A stretch of DNA of 14,734 nt from Comamonadaceae bacterium (GTDB lineage Bacteria; Pseudomonadota; Gammaproteobacteria; Burkholderiales; Burkholderiaceae_C), in assembly GCA_947374485.1 (NCBI GenBank), contig CANCCF010000092.1, positions 1 through 14,734 of the forward strand, given 5' to 3'. Every line of letters starts with the position of its first letter. The first letter of the stretch is position 1. The notes beneath the pieces are model-generated. The model was not told where the DNA came from. It did no database searches and saw nothing but the letters and a program-made list of their open reading frames with translations. A program made the position numbers and the translations under genes. Below, piece by piece: positions 1 through 6,194 of the stretch.

Positions 1-74
1 ACAGGGGTTTTTCGCATCACACCCAGTGGTTCGATCACGCCCCTCTCGGCCCATATCGTCGACAGCTTGGGCAC
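1..74 (-). CDS. Possible start of a gene running off the left edge (partial, hypothetical)
   Basis: On the minus strand a GTG at 74-72 opens a frame that stays open to the window edge (24 codons plus 2 bases), reading roughly VPKLSTIWAERGVIEPLGVM. An AAGG lies about 8 bases upstream, a reasonable ribosome-binding spacing. The frame begins 11 bases after the stop of the GNAT gene on the same strand, so it could be the next gene of that run. A second minus-strand frame is also open here, so the choice is not secure. No family is recognised from so few residues. Confidence 0.25.
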   Translation of the reverse strand, partial: MPKLSTIWAERGVIEPLGVMRKTP

Positions 75-85
75 TCAAATTACCT

Positions 86-637
86 TCACGTATTAGCGCT
101 TGGCGGGCCTTCTGCATTGAGCACCAAACACCTTGGAATGAAAGAAATCCCGCTCTTGTCCGCGCGCGGGCCGGTCGCAGTAAAGCCGAAGCGTGCATAC
201 ACCGGCACCGCATAGGGCGTGGAATTCACCGTGAAGCCACTGGCATTGCCATTGGCCACCGCCCTCTCTTGCACGCGCAGCCACAGCCTGCGTCCCAGGC
301 CACGCCCCTGAAACGCGGGGTCCACAAACAGATGGAACAGGTGCGCGTTGTCACGCAGGGCCACCACACCGGCCAGGCGGCCATGCATCACCGCTTTGCA
401 GTAACGCATGTTGGGCGCTTCGATCAGTTTGCGAATCGCGGCGGGGGTGAGGGTTTGCAGAAATGCCTCGGCTCCGGTGCCTTGCGGGTCTTGCAGGAAG
501 TGCGGCGCGAGGCTGATGATCAGTTGGCTGATGGCTTGGGCGTCTCCTGCAGTGGCAGGGTCGATGTTTAAACTTTCCAAGTCCGCCACCTGAACTACGC
601 GGGCTCCACAGCGTGCTAAATGACTTCGGTTGTCCAC
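86..637 (-). CDS. GNAT-family N-acetyltransferase
   Basis: This protein of up to 183 residues belongs to the GNAT family, which moves an acetyl group from acetyl-CoA to an amine. The acetyl-CoA pyrophosphate loop is clear at residues 104-118, with the core QGRGLG at 110-115 following a hydrophobic strand. A typical C-terminal GNAT segment, ending YARFGF, lies near 147-152. The longest start is a GTG at 637 that overlaps the end of the upstream hicB-like gene by 22 bases. A shorter start, TTG at 580 behind an AGGTGG, would remove 19 poorly conserved residues and the overlap. The substrate cannot be read from sequence. Most such proteins modify small molecules. Some GNATs are tRNA-acetylating toxins paired with ribbon-helix-helix antitoxins, and the gene just upstream encodes a protein with such a C-terminal segment, so a toxin role is possible but unproven. 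Confidence 0.85.
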   Translation of the reverse strand: MDNRSHLARCGARVVQVADLESLNIDPATAGDAQAISQLIISLAPHFLQDPQGTGAEAFLQTLTPAAIRKLIEAPNMRYCKAVMHGRLAGVVALRDNAHLFHLFVDPAFQGRGLGRRLWLRVQERAVANGNASGFTVNSTPYAVPVYARFGFTATGPRADKSGISFIPRCLVLNAEGPPSANT

Positions 638-930
638 TGGTTCAGGCTTTTGCCCGCCGCTTGCACAGCGACTATGGCCCGGTCATGGGTCTCGGGCGGC
701 ACGCGCAGCAAGAGTTTTCCAGAAGCCGGCTTCTCGGGGTGGATTCCCTCTTTTTTGCATTCGGCGAGATAGTCTTTGACGGCATGCTCCAACTCAGCCC
801 GCAGACCCGCGACGGACTCGCCATGGAAACTGATGATGTTGTGGATACCCAGAATACGTCCCACAAAGAGGTGGTCCCGTTCGTCATATTCGACGCGGGC
901 CGTGTAGCCCCTGAAAGTCATGGTGTTCAT
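616..930 (-). CDS. HicB-family antitoxin-like protein (solo, no HicA beside it)
   Basis: The 104-residue product has the two-part layout of HicB antitoxins. The N-terminal half (about 5-60) is the degenerate RNase-H-like fold with the YTARVEYDERDHLFVGRI stretch and the later HGES segment. The C-terminal part (about 71-102) looks like the HicB-associated ribbon-helix-helix segment (LLLRVPPETHDRAIVAVQ, then GKSLNQW). HicB normally neutralises the small mRNA interferase HicA and represses their shared promoter. No HicA-sized gene with its conserved His is visible on either side, so this is an orphan in the window. The ATG at 930 is chosen because GAGGTG lies about 5 bases upstream; a start at 972 would overlap the upstream antitoxin. 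It lies 38 bases after that antitoxin and overlaps the GNAT gene, suggesting one transcript. Confidence 0.85.
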   Translation of the reverse strand: MNTMTFRGYTARVEYDERDHLFVGRILGIHNIISFHGESVAGLRAELEHAVKDYLAECKKEGIHPEKPASGKLLLRVPPETHDRAIVAVQAAGKSLNQWTTEVI

Positions 931-968
931 GGTTTCACCTCGGATACGCAAATCGCTATCGCGGTGGG

Positions 969-1280
969 TCAATCGTCAACATCCGCCACCTGCGCCACCA
1001 GCTTCACACCCAATGCCGTGCATACGCGGCTGACGGTGTCAAAGCGCGGTTGTGCATCAGGTCGCAGGGCTTTGTAGAGCGCCTCGCGGGTGATGCCGGA
1101 TGCCTTGGCAATTTCGCTCATGCCACGCGCCCGTGCTATGTCTCCGAGTGCTGCTGCCAGCAATGCGGGGTCATTGGCAGCCAAGACATCGGTCAGGTAA
1201 ACCGCAACGGCTTCGTCGCTGTCCAGGTAGGGGGCTGCGTCGAACTCTGGCAAATCTGCCACTTGGATGCGCTTGGTCAT
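969..1280 (-). CDS. HTH antitoxin of a HigBA-like addiction module
   Basis: The 103-residue product matches the family of putative addiction-module antidote proteins (HI1420/HigA-like). An acidic N-terminal region (10-35) is followed by a Cro/C1-type helix-turn-helix at about 54-90, with the typical run GITREALYKAL at 62-72 and FDTVSRVCTALGVKL at 80-94. Such antitoxins bind a RelE/HigB-fold toxin and repress the module promoter. Toxin-first order is usual, and the broken toxin gene lies just upstream. The ATG at 1280 is chosen because GGAG stands about 10 bases upstream; a TTG at 1295 directly abuts the toxin stop but lacks this support. The gene is intact although its toxin is not, so it may persist only as a repressor or an anti-addiction gene. 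Confidence 0.85.
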   Translation of the reverse strand: MTKRIQVADLPEFDAAPYLDSDEAVAVYLTDVLAANDPALLAAALGDIARARGMSEIAKASGITREALYKALRPDAQPRFDTVSRVCTALGVKLVAQVADVDD

Positions 1281-1295
1281 AACTGCTTTCTCCAA

Positions 1296-1546
1296 TTATT
1301 CCAATGTTGCAGCCAAGGCCTTGGCGCGTTTGATGTCACGTGATTGACTGCGCTTGGAGCCACCGGTCAGCAAGACAATCAACTGCGTTCCCCGCTGCGT
1401 AAAGTACACACGCCAACCGGCTCCACGTCGCCCATCAATCCAAGCTGCAAGCGTTTGATTCGGGCAACGATAACCGTACGCACGGCAGTATCCTGAACGC
1501 CATCAAGCCAGGCTGTGAATTCGGGAAGGGGCTTGATAGAGAACAC
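1296..1546 (-). pseudogene. HigB/RelE-type toxin, inactivated by an internal deletion and frameshift
   Basis: Two reading frames together spell a HigB-like (phage Gp49 / HI1419 family) toxin. From a GTG at 1546 one frame gives FSIKPLPEFTAWLDG, then ARIKRLQLGLMGDVEPVG, and then leaves the family sequence and stops at 1379-1381. A second frame resumes at GWRVYFTQRGTQLIVLL and runs through GGSKRSQSRDIKRAKALAAT to TAA at 1296-1298. Family members have roughly a dozen residues (a segment like EGVSELRI-YG) between these two blocks, and they are missing here. The frames meet at 1411-1424, where the same bases encode EPVG in one frame and GAGW in the other. That suggests a deletion between short direct repeats. 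The surviving frame would make only 55 residues without the C-terminal strands, so toxin activity is very unlikely. Confidence 0.75.
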
Positions 1547-1552
1547 TACGAA

Positions 1553-1581
1553 AGTGTAATCGAATGATTACTAAAGGTCAA
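1553..1581 (-). promoter_or_regulatory. Sigma-70-type promoter of the toxin-antitoxin run
   Basis: On the minus strand TTGACC (1581-1576) and TACACT (1558-1553) are separated by exactly 17 bases, close to the sigma-70 consensus. The expected transcription start falls at about 1546, the same place as the GTG of the broken toxin, so the original toxin message may have been leaderless. The promoter faces the antitoxin, HicB and GNAT genes, which probably still depend on it. Confidence 0.6.
1556..1571. repeat. Palindrome inside the promoter, candidate antitoxin operator
   Basis: GTAATCGAATGATTAC is a perfect 6-base inverted repeat (GTAATC / GATTAC) around a 4-base centre. It sits between the -35 and -10 boxes and overlaps the -10. 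A second short inverted repeat (ACACT / AGTGT, minus-strand reading, about 1544-1558) overlaps the -10 and the putative start. HigA-like antitoxins usually repress by binding palindromes in this position, so these are the natural operator candidates. Binding itself is inferred. Confidence 0.45.
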
Positions 1582-1600
1582 TTCAAGCCAGCCCCATGCT

Positions 1601-2236
1601 TTAGGCGATCCCCACCACTTTATGTGTCTGAATGCTCAGCCGCCACTGCGGATGCGCCATGCAATAGGCCACTGTGGCTTGCGTGTTCTGTTTAGCCAGC
1701 AGGCCGTCCATGGGTTGCAGGAAGAAGTGCTGGAAGTCCAGCTGCGCAAAGCGCTCGGGGCGGGCCGCGCTTTGCGGGAACACCAGCTTCAATTCATTGC
1801 CTTTTGTCAGCAGCAGTTCGGCATCGGCCTTGGGGCTGACACAAATCCAGTCCAGGCCCTGGGGCGGGGCTTGGGTGCCGTTGGTTTCCACCGCGATCTC
1901 AAAGCCCGCCGCATGCAGTGCGTCCACTGCAGCCTGGTCGAGTTGCAGCAATGGCTCGCCGCCAGTGCACACCACCAGGGGCTTGCCGCCCGCGCCTGCG
2001 GGCCACTGATGGCGCACAGCTTCTGCCAGGTCTTGCGCGCTAGCGAACTTGCCGCCGCCGGGGCCGTCGGTGCCAATGAAGTCGGTGTCACAAAACTGGC
2101 AGATGGCCTTGGCTCTGTCTTCCTCGCGGCCGCTCCACAGGTTGCAGCCGGTGAAGCGGCAGAACACGGCGGCGCGACCGGCCTGGCCGCCCTCGCCTTG
2201 CAGGGTATAAAAAATTTCCTTGACGGTGTAAGTCAT
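1601..2236 (-). CDS. queE: 7-carboxy-7-deazaguanine synthase QueE (radical SAM)
   Basis: QueE converts 6-carboxy-5,6,7,8-tetrahydropterin to 7-carboxy-7-deazaguanine, the radical-SAM ring-contraction step on the way to preQ0 and queuosine in tRNA. The 211-residue length fits. The N-terminus has the family run FYTLQGEGGQAG (9-20). The iron-sulfur cluster cysteines are C31, C46 and C49, spaced CX14CX2C, the variant known from the Burkholderia enzyme rather than the usual CX3CX2C. TGGEP at 91-95 and ETNGT at 116-120 are the SAM and substrate motifs, with a later SPKAD run. The start ATG overlaps the stop of the upstream QueD-domain gene by 4 bases (ATGA), indicating coupled translation with the enzyme that supplies its substrate. 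Confidence 0.95.
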   Translation of the reverse strand: MTYTVKEIFYTLQGEGGQAGRAAVFCRFTGCNLWSGREEDRAKAICQFCDTDFIGTDGPGGGKFASAQDLAEAVRHQWPAGAGGKPLVVCTGGEPLLQLDQAAVDALHAAGFEIAVETNGTQAPPQGLDWICVSPKADAELLLTKGNELKLVFPQSAARPERFAQLDFQHFFLQPMDGLLAKQNTQATVAYCMAHPQWRLSIQTHKVVGIA

Positions 2237-3315
2237 GCGCGCTCCAGCGACACCAGGGCGCCGCAGCCTTTGGTCTCAAACAGGTCGACCCCGCACAGCT
2301 GCGGCAGTTGCGCGCGCGCCTTGTGCAGTATCCAGGCGGCGATGCTGGCGGTGTCGCCATCGGCGAGGTCGGCAATCTCGTACAGGGGCCGGTGGTCGAG
2401 TGCGTCGAAGATGGGTTTGAAAATGTCTTTCACATCGCCAAAGTCCACCGTCCAGCCCATCACATCGTCCAGCGCGGCGCTCAGGTGCAGGCGCAGGGTG
2501 TAGGTGTGGCCATGCAGGCGGCGCTGCATGCTGCCGTCGGGGGCGCGCTTGAGTTGCACCGCGCTGTCGAGGGTGAAGTCTTTCCAGATGCGGTAGTGCG
2601 TGCCATCAAAGCGCGCGCCGCAGGAGGCGGTTTCAAACACAGTCACCTGGGTGAGCTCGGGCAGCACCGGCTGCAGGCGCTGCCACAGCCAGCTCGAAAG
2701 CATTTCGCTGGTGGGGTTGGTAAGCCCTGCGATGTCGTTCAGGCAGGCGTGGTCCAGTTCGCTTTGGATGGGTGCCCAGACCGCGTCCAGACGGTCCGCA
2801 TCCACAGACGTACCTTGTGCGTCTTGCCGGGCATGCAGCACCGCCTCAAAACCATGGCCGTGCATGCGCCCGCACTTGTGGCCCACTGGCACATTGGGCA
2901 GCCGGTGTGCCGACTGGAACACATAGCGCCGCCAGACCTGGGCCTGGCCCGCGCCATCCAGCTCCACACCCCCGTGCGCCGTGCTTTGCAGGGCGATGTG
3001 CTGCAGGCCGGAAATCTGAAAAGTGTTGTGCAGGGTTTGCTGCAACCAGCGCGCCAGGTTGGCATCGGTGGGTTGACTCACCTGTTCGTTCAGGAGCTTG
3101 TAGTCCAGGCTGGCAATGGCCTGTTGCAGGGCGGCGTGCAGGCGCTGCACCTCGCCGCCGGGGAACGGCGCCCAGCCTTCGGGCAGCTCTGCCTGCACGC
3201 TGGCCCAAAAGCTGTGGCCGTGCAGGCGGGCGCTGCGGTGGCCCGCAGGCAGGCCCTGCAATTGGCGAGCGGCTTCGAAGCCTGCGGCGGCGGTGATAAG
3301 GGTTTTGACTGGCAT
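2233..3315 (-). CDS. queD: Triple-domain 6-carboxytetrahydropterin synthase (QueD/PTPS) protein
   Basis: QueD makes 6-carboxy-5,6,7,8-tetrahydropterin from dihydroneopterin triphosphate. A normal QueD is about 120 residues; this protein has 360 and consists of three QueD-like units in tandem (about 1-120, 128-240, 244-358). The middle unit keeps everything: zinc ligands H137, H152 and H154, nucleophile C148, catalytic pair D188-H189 and E228. Unit 1 has R17 where the first zinc His should be, S28 for the Cys, Y72 for the His and Q110 for the Glu, but keeps H32 and H34. Unit 3 has V253 for the first zinc His and Q264 for the Cys, while H268, H270, D307-H308 and E347 remain. So one active site per chain is predicted, with flanking units perhaps structural. 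PTPS enzymes normally form trimers or hexamers. It overlaps queE by 4 bases. The ATG at 3315 has only a weak upstream ribosome site. Confidence 0.9.
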   Translation of the reverse strand: MPVKTLITAAAGFEAARQLQGLPAGHRSARLHGHSFWASVQAELPEGWAPFPGGEVQRLHAALQQAIASLDYKLLNEQVSQPTDANLARWLQQTLHNTFQISGLQHIALQSTAHGGVELDGAGQAQVWRRYVFQSAHRLPNVPVGHKCGRMHGHGFEAVLHARQDAQGTSVDADRLDAVWAPIQSELDHACLNDIAGLTNPTSEMLSSWLWQRLQPVLPELTQVTVFETASCGARFDGTHYRIWKDFTLDSAVQLKRAPDGSMQRRLHGHTYTLRLHLSAALDDVMGWTVDFGDVKDIFKPIFDALDHRPLYEIADLADGDTASIAAWILHKARAQLPQLCGVDLFETKGCGALVSLERA

Positions 3316-3378
3316 GCTCTGGCGGTTCCGGATCCAACGACTAGGGGGGGTGATTATCCGACGCCCTTGGTTGCCCCT

Positions 3379-4299
3379 TCAGGCATACGCCTCAATCGCC
3401 TTCCTCACGACATCCCCCACCAGCGCCTGCACGCCCTTGTGCGTCTCGGTGCTGGGGCGGCGGGCGGAGGTGACGAGCATCAGCTGGCACTCCAGCTGCG
3501 GGCTGTGCAGTTTGTGGGTGGTAAAGGTGTGGGGCCTCTGGAAGCTGCTCAGCGTGTAGGGTGGCAGCACGGCAAAGCCCAGGCCTTCGCGCACCAGCTC
3601 CAGGATGGCGTTGAGGCCGTCCACCTCCAGCACGATCTCGGGCTTGATGCGCAGGTGGTCCAGCTCGGTGTCGATGAGGATGCGAAAGGCGTTGGGGCGG
3701 CTGGGCACGATGAGGGGCAGCTGGGCCAGGATGGACAGCGGCATCTCATCCTGTAGCTTCAGACCGGGCCTGCGCTGGACGCTGGCCTCGGAGGCGATCA
3801 GCACCAGGGTTTCGCTGTGCAGCACCTGGGTTTCGATGTCGGGTGAATGCGGGGTGTTGTAGAGCACCGCCATGTCCAGGCGACCCGAGCGCAGGCCCTC
3901 GTTCATCACCACCGAAAAGCCCTCGGTCAGGGTCAGGTGGGCCTTGGGCAGCCGCTTGCGGAATTCCAGCGTCAGCGGCACGGTGATGAGCTTGGACAGG
4001 CTGGGCGGCAGCCCTATGGACACGTGGCCCGCCAGCGCGCCACGGGTGGCCTCCAGGTCTTCGCGCGCCAGGGCCACCTGGTGCAGGATGCCGCGCCCAT
4101 GCTCCAGCAGCACCAGGCCCGGCTCGGTGAGCGTCACGCCCCGGCCATTGCGCAGCAAAAAGGTCTGGCGCAACTCCACTTCCAGCTGGCGCACGTGGCG
4201 GCTCAAGAGGGGTTGGGGGATGCCCAAGGCGGCGGCGGCGCGGGTGAAACTGCCGAGTTCGGCCACGCGCACAAAGGATTCAATTTGTTTGAGGTCCAT
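3379..4299 (-). CDS. LysR-family regulator, probable activator of the protocatechuate operon
   Basis: The 306-residue product has the standard LysR layout: an N-terminal winged helix-turn-helix (1-60, with MDLKQIESFVRVAELGSFTRAAAALGI-type sequence and LLSRHVRQLE), a linker helix, and a two-lobed effector-binding domain from about 90 (GHVSIGLPPSLSKLI onwards, VLPPY near the end). It is transcribed divergently from the pmd genes, with about 100 bases between the start codons, the usual arrangement for a LysR protein controlling its neighbour. In Comamonas the pmd operon is controlled by a LysR-type protein (PmdR) and in Sphingobium by LigR, so this is probably the equivalent and should respond to protocatechuate or a ring-cleavage product. 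That assignment rests on position; the sequence alone gives only the family. Confidence 0.9.
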   Translation of the reverse strand: MDLKQIESFVRVAELGSFTRAAAALGIPQPLLSRHVRQLEVELRQTFLLRNGRGVTLTEPGLVLLEHGRGILHQVALAREDLEATRGALAGHVSIGLPPSLSKLITVPLTLEFRKRLPKAHLTLTEGFSVVMNEGLRSGRLDMAVLYNTPHSPDIETQVLHSETLVLIASEASVQRRPGLKLQDEMPLSILAQLPLIVPSRPNAFRILIDTELDHLRIKPEIVLEVDGLNAILELVREGLGFAVLPPYTLSSFQRPHTFTTHKLHSPQLECQLMLVTSARRPSTETHKGVQALVGDVVRKAIEAYA

Positions 4300-4319
4300 C
4301 CCAAGGTCTCGCTATATCT

Positions 4320-4348
4320 GTGAAAGAGCTATGCGATTTGTTTATAAC
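4320..4348 (+). promoter_or_regulatory. Candidate promoter of the protocatechuate operon
   Basis: GTGAAA (4320-4325) and TATAAC (4343-4348) are 17 bases apart on the plus strand; the -35 matches consensus at four positions and the -10 at five. The transcript would begin near 4355, about 48 bases before the chosen start of the first gene. An imperfect inverted repeat (CTATATC ... GAGCTAT, about 4312-4333) overlaps the -35. A weak -35 overlapped by a dyad suits activation by the divergent LysR protein. Confidence 0.45.
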
Positions 4349-4402
4349 AGCTAGTGGGTACCCATGCGCCGCCCACAAAGGGAACTCCCTAGAATTTCCC
4401 CG

Positions 4403-5122
4403 ATGCACACCCTGCCCTCCGCCCCTGCCACGCCCGTGCTCCAGGGCATCTCGTCCATGGCCACGCGCCAGTTGCTGACCGAGTTGCTGGCCCTGTATGC
4501 GGCCCAGGGTGGCTGCGCCATGCAACTGGAATCGGTGGGTGGCGTAGACGCAGCCAAACGCGTGCAGGCTGGCGAGGTGTTTGATGTCGTCTTCCTGGCC
4601 CGTGATGCGATTGCCAAGCTGGTGGCTGCGGGCCATCTGGACGGCAGCAGTGTTCGTGACTTGGCCGACAGCGGCGTGGCCATGGCCGTAAAAGCCGGTG
4701 CGCCGCAACCCGATGTTTCCAACGCGGAGGCCGTGCGCGCCGCCGTGCTGGCCGCCTCCAGCCTGGGCTATTCCACCGGCCCCAGCGGCGTGGCCCTGGC
4801 CAAACTGTTTGAGGCCTGGGGCATTGCCGAACACATCCAAGGCCGCATCGTCACCGCCCCACCCGGCGTGCCGGTGGGCAGCCTGGTGGCCAAAGGAGAA
4901 ATTGCGCTGGGCTTTCAGCAGCGCAGCGAACTGATCCACCTGCCCGGAATCACCCTGCTGGGCAACCTGCCCGACGCGATCCAGATCACCACCACGTTTT
5001 CTGCGGCCATCAGCCCTGCCTCCCTGCACCAGGCCGAAGCCCGGGCCCTGCTGCAGTTCCTGGCTTCTGAACACGCTGCCGACGCCATTCGCAAACAGGG
5101 CATGGTGCCTGCGGGCGCGTAG
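4403..5122 (+). CDS. ModA-like solute-binding-fold protein without a signal peptide, first gene of the pmd operon
   Basis: The 239-residue product resembles the substrate-binding (type 2 periplasmic-binding-protein) domain of molybdate-type ABC transporters. Features include ISSMATRQLLTELLALY near the N-terminus, VGGVDAAKRVQAGEVFDVVFLA (about 46-67), GYSTGPSGVALAKLF and GEIALGFQQRSEL. Proteins of this family should be exported, yet neither the chosen start nor the upstream ATG at 4364 gives a hydrophobic signal segment, so it is predicted to be cytoplasmic. No ABC permease or ATPase gene is near. It comes 29 bases before pmdE and is co-oriented with the whole operon. Function is unknown. It could bind a pathway intermediate or effector in the cytoplasm, or have an enzymatic role. 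The ATG at 4403 is chosen by family length; no clear ribosome site precedes it, and 4364 remains possible. Confidence 0.8.
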   Translation: MHTLPSAPATPVLQGISSMATRQLLTELLALYAAQGGCAMQLESVGGVDAAKRVQAGEVFDVVFLARDAIAKLVAAGHLDGSSVRDLADSGVAMAVKAGAPQPDVSNAEAVRAAVLAASSLGYSTGPSGVALAKLFEAWGIAEHIQGRIVTAPPGVPVGSLVAKGEIALGFQQRSELIHLPGITLLGNLPDAIQITTTFSAAISPASLHQAEARALLQFLASEHAADAIRKQGMVPAGA

Positions 5123-5151
5123 CCACTACAACAAACACAACAAGGAGCAAC

Positions 5152-6192
5152 ATGAAAAAACCATTGGTCATCGACTGCCACGGCCACTACACCACGGCAC
5201 CCAAATCGCTGGAGACCTGGCGCAATGCACAGATCGCAGCCATCAAAGACCCGGCGTCCGCTCCCAAAGTATCTGATCTGAAAATCAGCGATGACGAGTT
5301 GATCGAAACCATTGAACTCAACCAGCTGCGCCTGATGAAAGAGCGCGGCAGCGACATCACCCTGTTCTCGCCACGCGCCAGCTTCATGGCCCACCACATT
5401 GGTGACTTCCAGGTGTCCAGCACCTGGGCGGCCATATGCAACGAGCTCTGCTACCGCGTGAGCCAGCTCTTCCCCGAGCACTTTGTGCCCGTGGCCATGC
5501 TGCCGCAAAGCCCTGGCGTGGACCCGGCCACCTGCATCCCCGAGCTGGAAAAGTGCGTCAAGGAATACGGTAATGTGGGCATCAACCTGAACCCGGACCC
5601 GAGCGGCGGCCACTGGACTTCGCCACCCCTCTCCGACAAGCACTGGTTCCCTATTTACGAAAAAATGGTGGAGTACGACATCCCCGCGATGATCCACGTG
5701 AGCACCAGCTGCAACGCCTGCTTTCACACCACCGGCGCGCATTACCTGAACGCCGACACAACCGCCTTCATGCAGTGCCTGACCAGCGACTTGTTCAAGG
5801 AATTCCCCACCCTGCGCTTTCTGATTCCACACGGCGGCGGCGCCGTGCCCTACCACTGGGGCCGCTTCCGGGGTCTGGCGCAGGAATTAAAGAAGCCGTT
5901 GCTGGAAGAGCATCTGCTGAATAACATCTTCTTTGACACCTGCGTCTACCACCAACCCGGCATCGATTTGTTGAACACGGTCATCCCGGTGAAGAACGTG
6001 CTGTTTGCGTCTGAAATGATTGGCGCGGTGCGCGGCATCGATCCGCAGACCGGCAACTATTACGACGACACCAAGCGCTACGTCGAATCGTCAAAGATCC
6101 TGAGCGATGACGACCGCTTCCAGATCTATGAAGGCAATGTGCGCCGCGTGTTTCCGCGCCTGGATGCCCAGCTCTCCGCGAAAGGTAAATAA
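5152..6192 (+). CDS. pmdE: 4-oxalomesaconate hydratase (LigJ/PmdE type)
   Basis: This enzyme adds water to 4-oxalomesaconate to give 4-carboxy-4-hydroxy-2-oxoadipate, the step before aldol cleavage in the protocatechuate 4,5-cleavage pathway. The 346-residue product is an amidohydrolase-superfamily protein like LigJ. It has the N-terminal metal motif DCHGH (H10, H12), further metal or catalytic histidines in MIHVS (H182) and IPHGGG (H227), and FASE with E288, which matches the Glu important in LigJ. YHWGRFRGL (234-242) is also typical. An excellent ribosome site, AAGGAG, lies 4 bases before the ATG. It is followed after 2 bases by the aldolase gene. The pmdE name follows Comamonas usage; ligJ is the Sphingobium equivalent. 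General amidohydrolase annotations would be too vague given the cluster. Confidence 0.93.
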   Translation: MKKPLVIDCHGHYTTAPKSLETWRNAQIAAIKDPASAPKVSDLKISDDELIETIELNQLRLMKERGSDITLFSPRASFMAHHIGDFQVSSTWAAICNELCYRVSQLFPEHFVPVAMLPQSPGVDPATCIPELEKCVKEYGNVGINLNPDPSGGHWTSPPLSDKHWFPIYEKMVEYDIPAMIHVSTSCNACFHTTGAHYLNADTTAFMQCLTSDLFKEFPTLRFLIPHGGGAVPYHWGRFRGLAQELKKPLLEEHLLNNIFFDTCVYHQPGIDLLNTVIPVKNVLFASEMIGAVRGIDPQTGNYYDDTKRYVESSKILSDDDRFQIYEGNVRRVFPRLDAQLSAKGK

Positions 6193-6194
6193 AT

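Noticed and set aside
26..571. Plus-strand open frame opposite the GNAT gene
   Set aside because: The minus strand carries the GNAT acetyl-CoA motif; the plus translation is Arg/His-rich without a motif.
1296..1546. Programmed ribosomal frameshift as an explanation for the two-frame toxin
   Set aside because: A block of about a dozen family residues is missing at the junction and no slippery sequence is visible, so a deletion fits better.
3316..3378. Possible preQ1 riboswitch before the QueD-domain gene
   Set aside because: The leader is only about 60 bases and I see no preQ1-type hairpin with an A-rich pairing tail; the notable feature is only a run of seven C on the minus strand.
2308..3756. 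Long plus-strand open frame (482 codons) opposite the QueD gene
   Set aside because: It is antisense to queD and part of the LysR gene, both with clear family motifs; the translation has no recognisable motif and looks like high-GC antisense noise.
4280..5856. Two long minus-strand open frames opposite the binding-protein gene and pmdE
   Set aside because: No family features and low-complexity composition; explained as shadows of the plus-strand genes.
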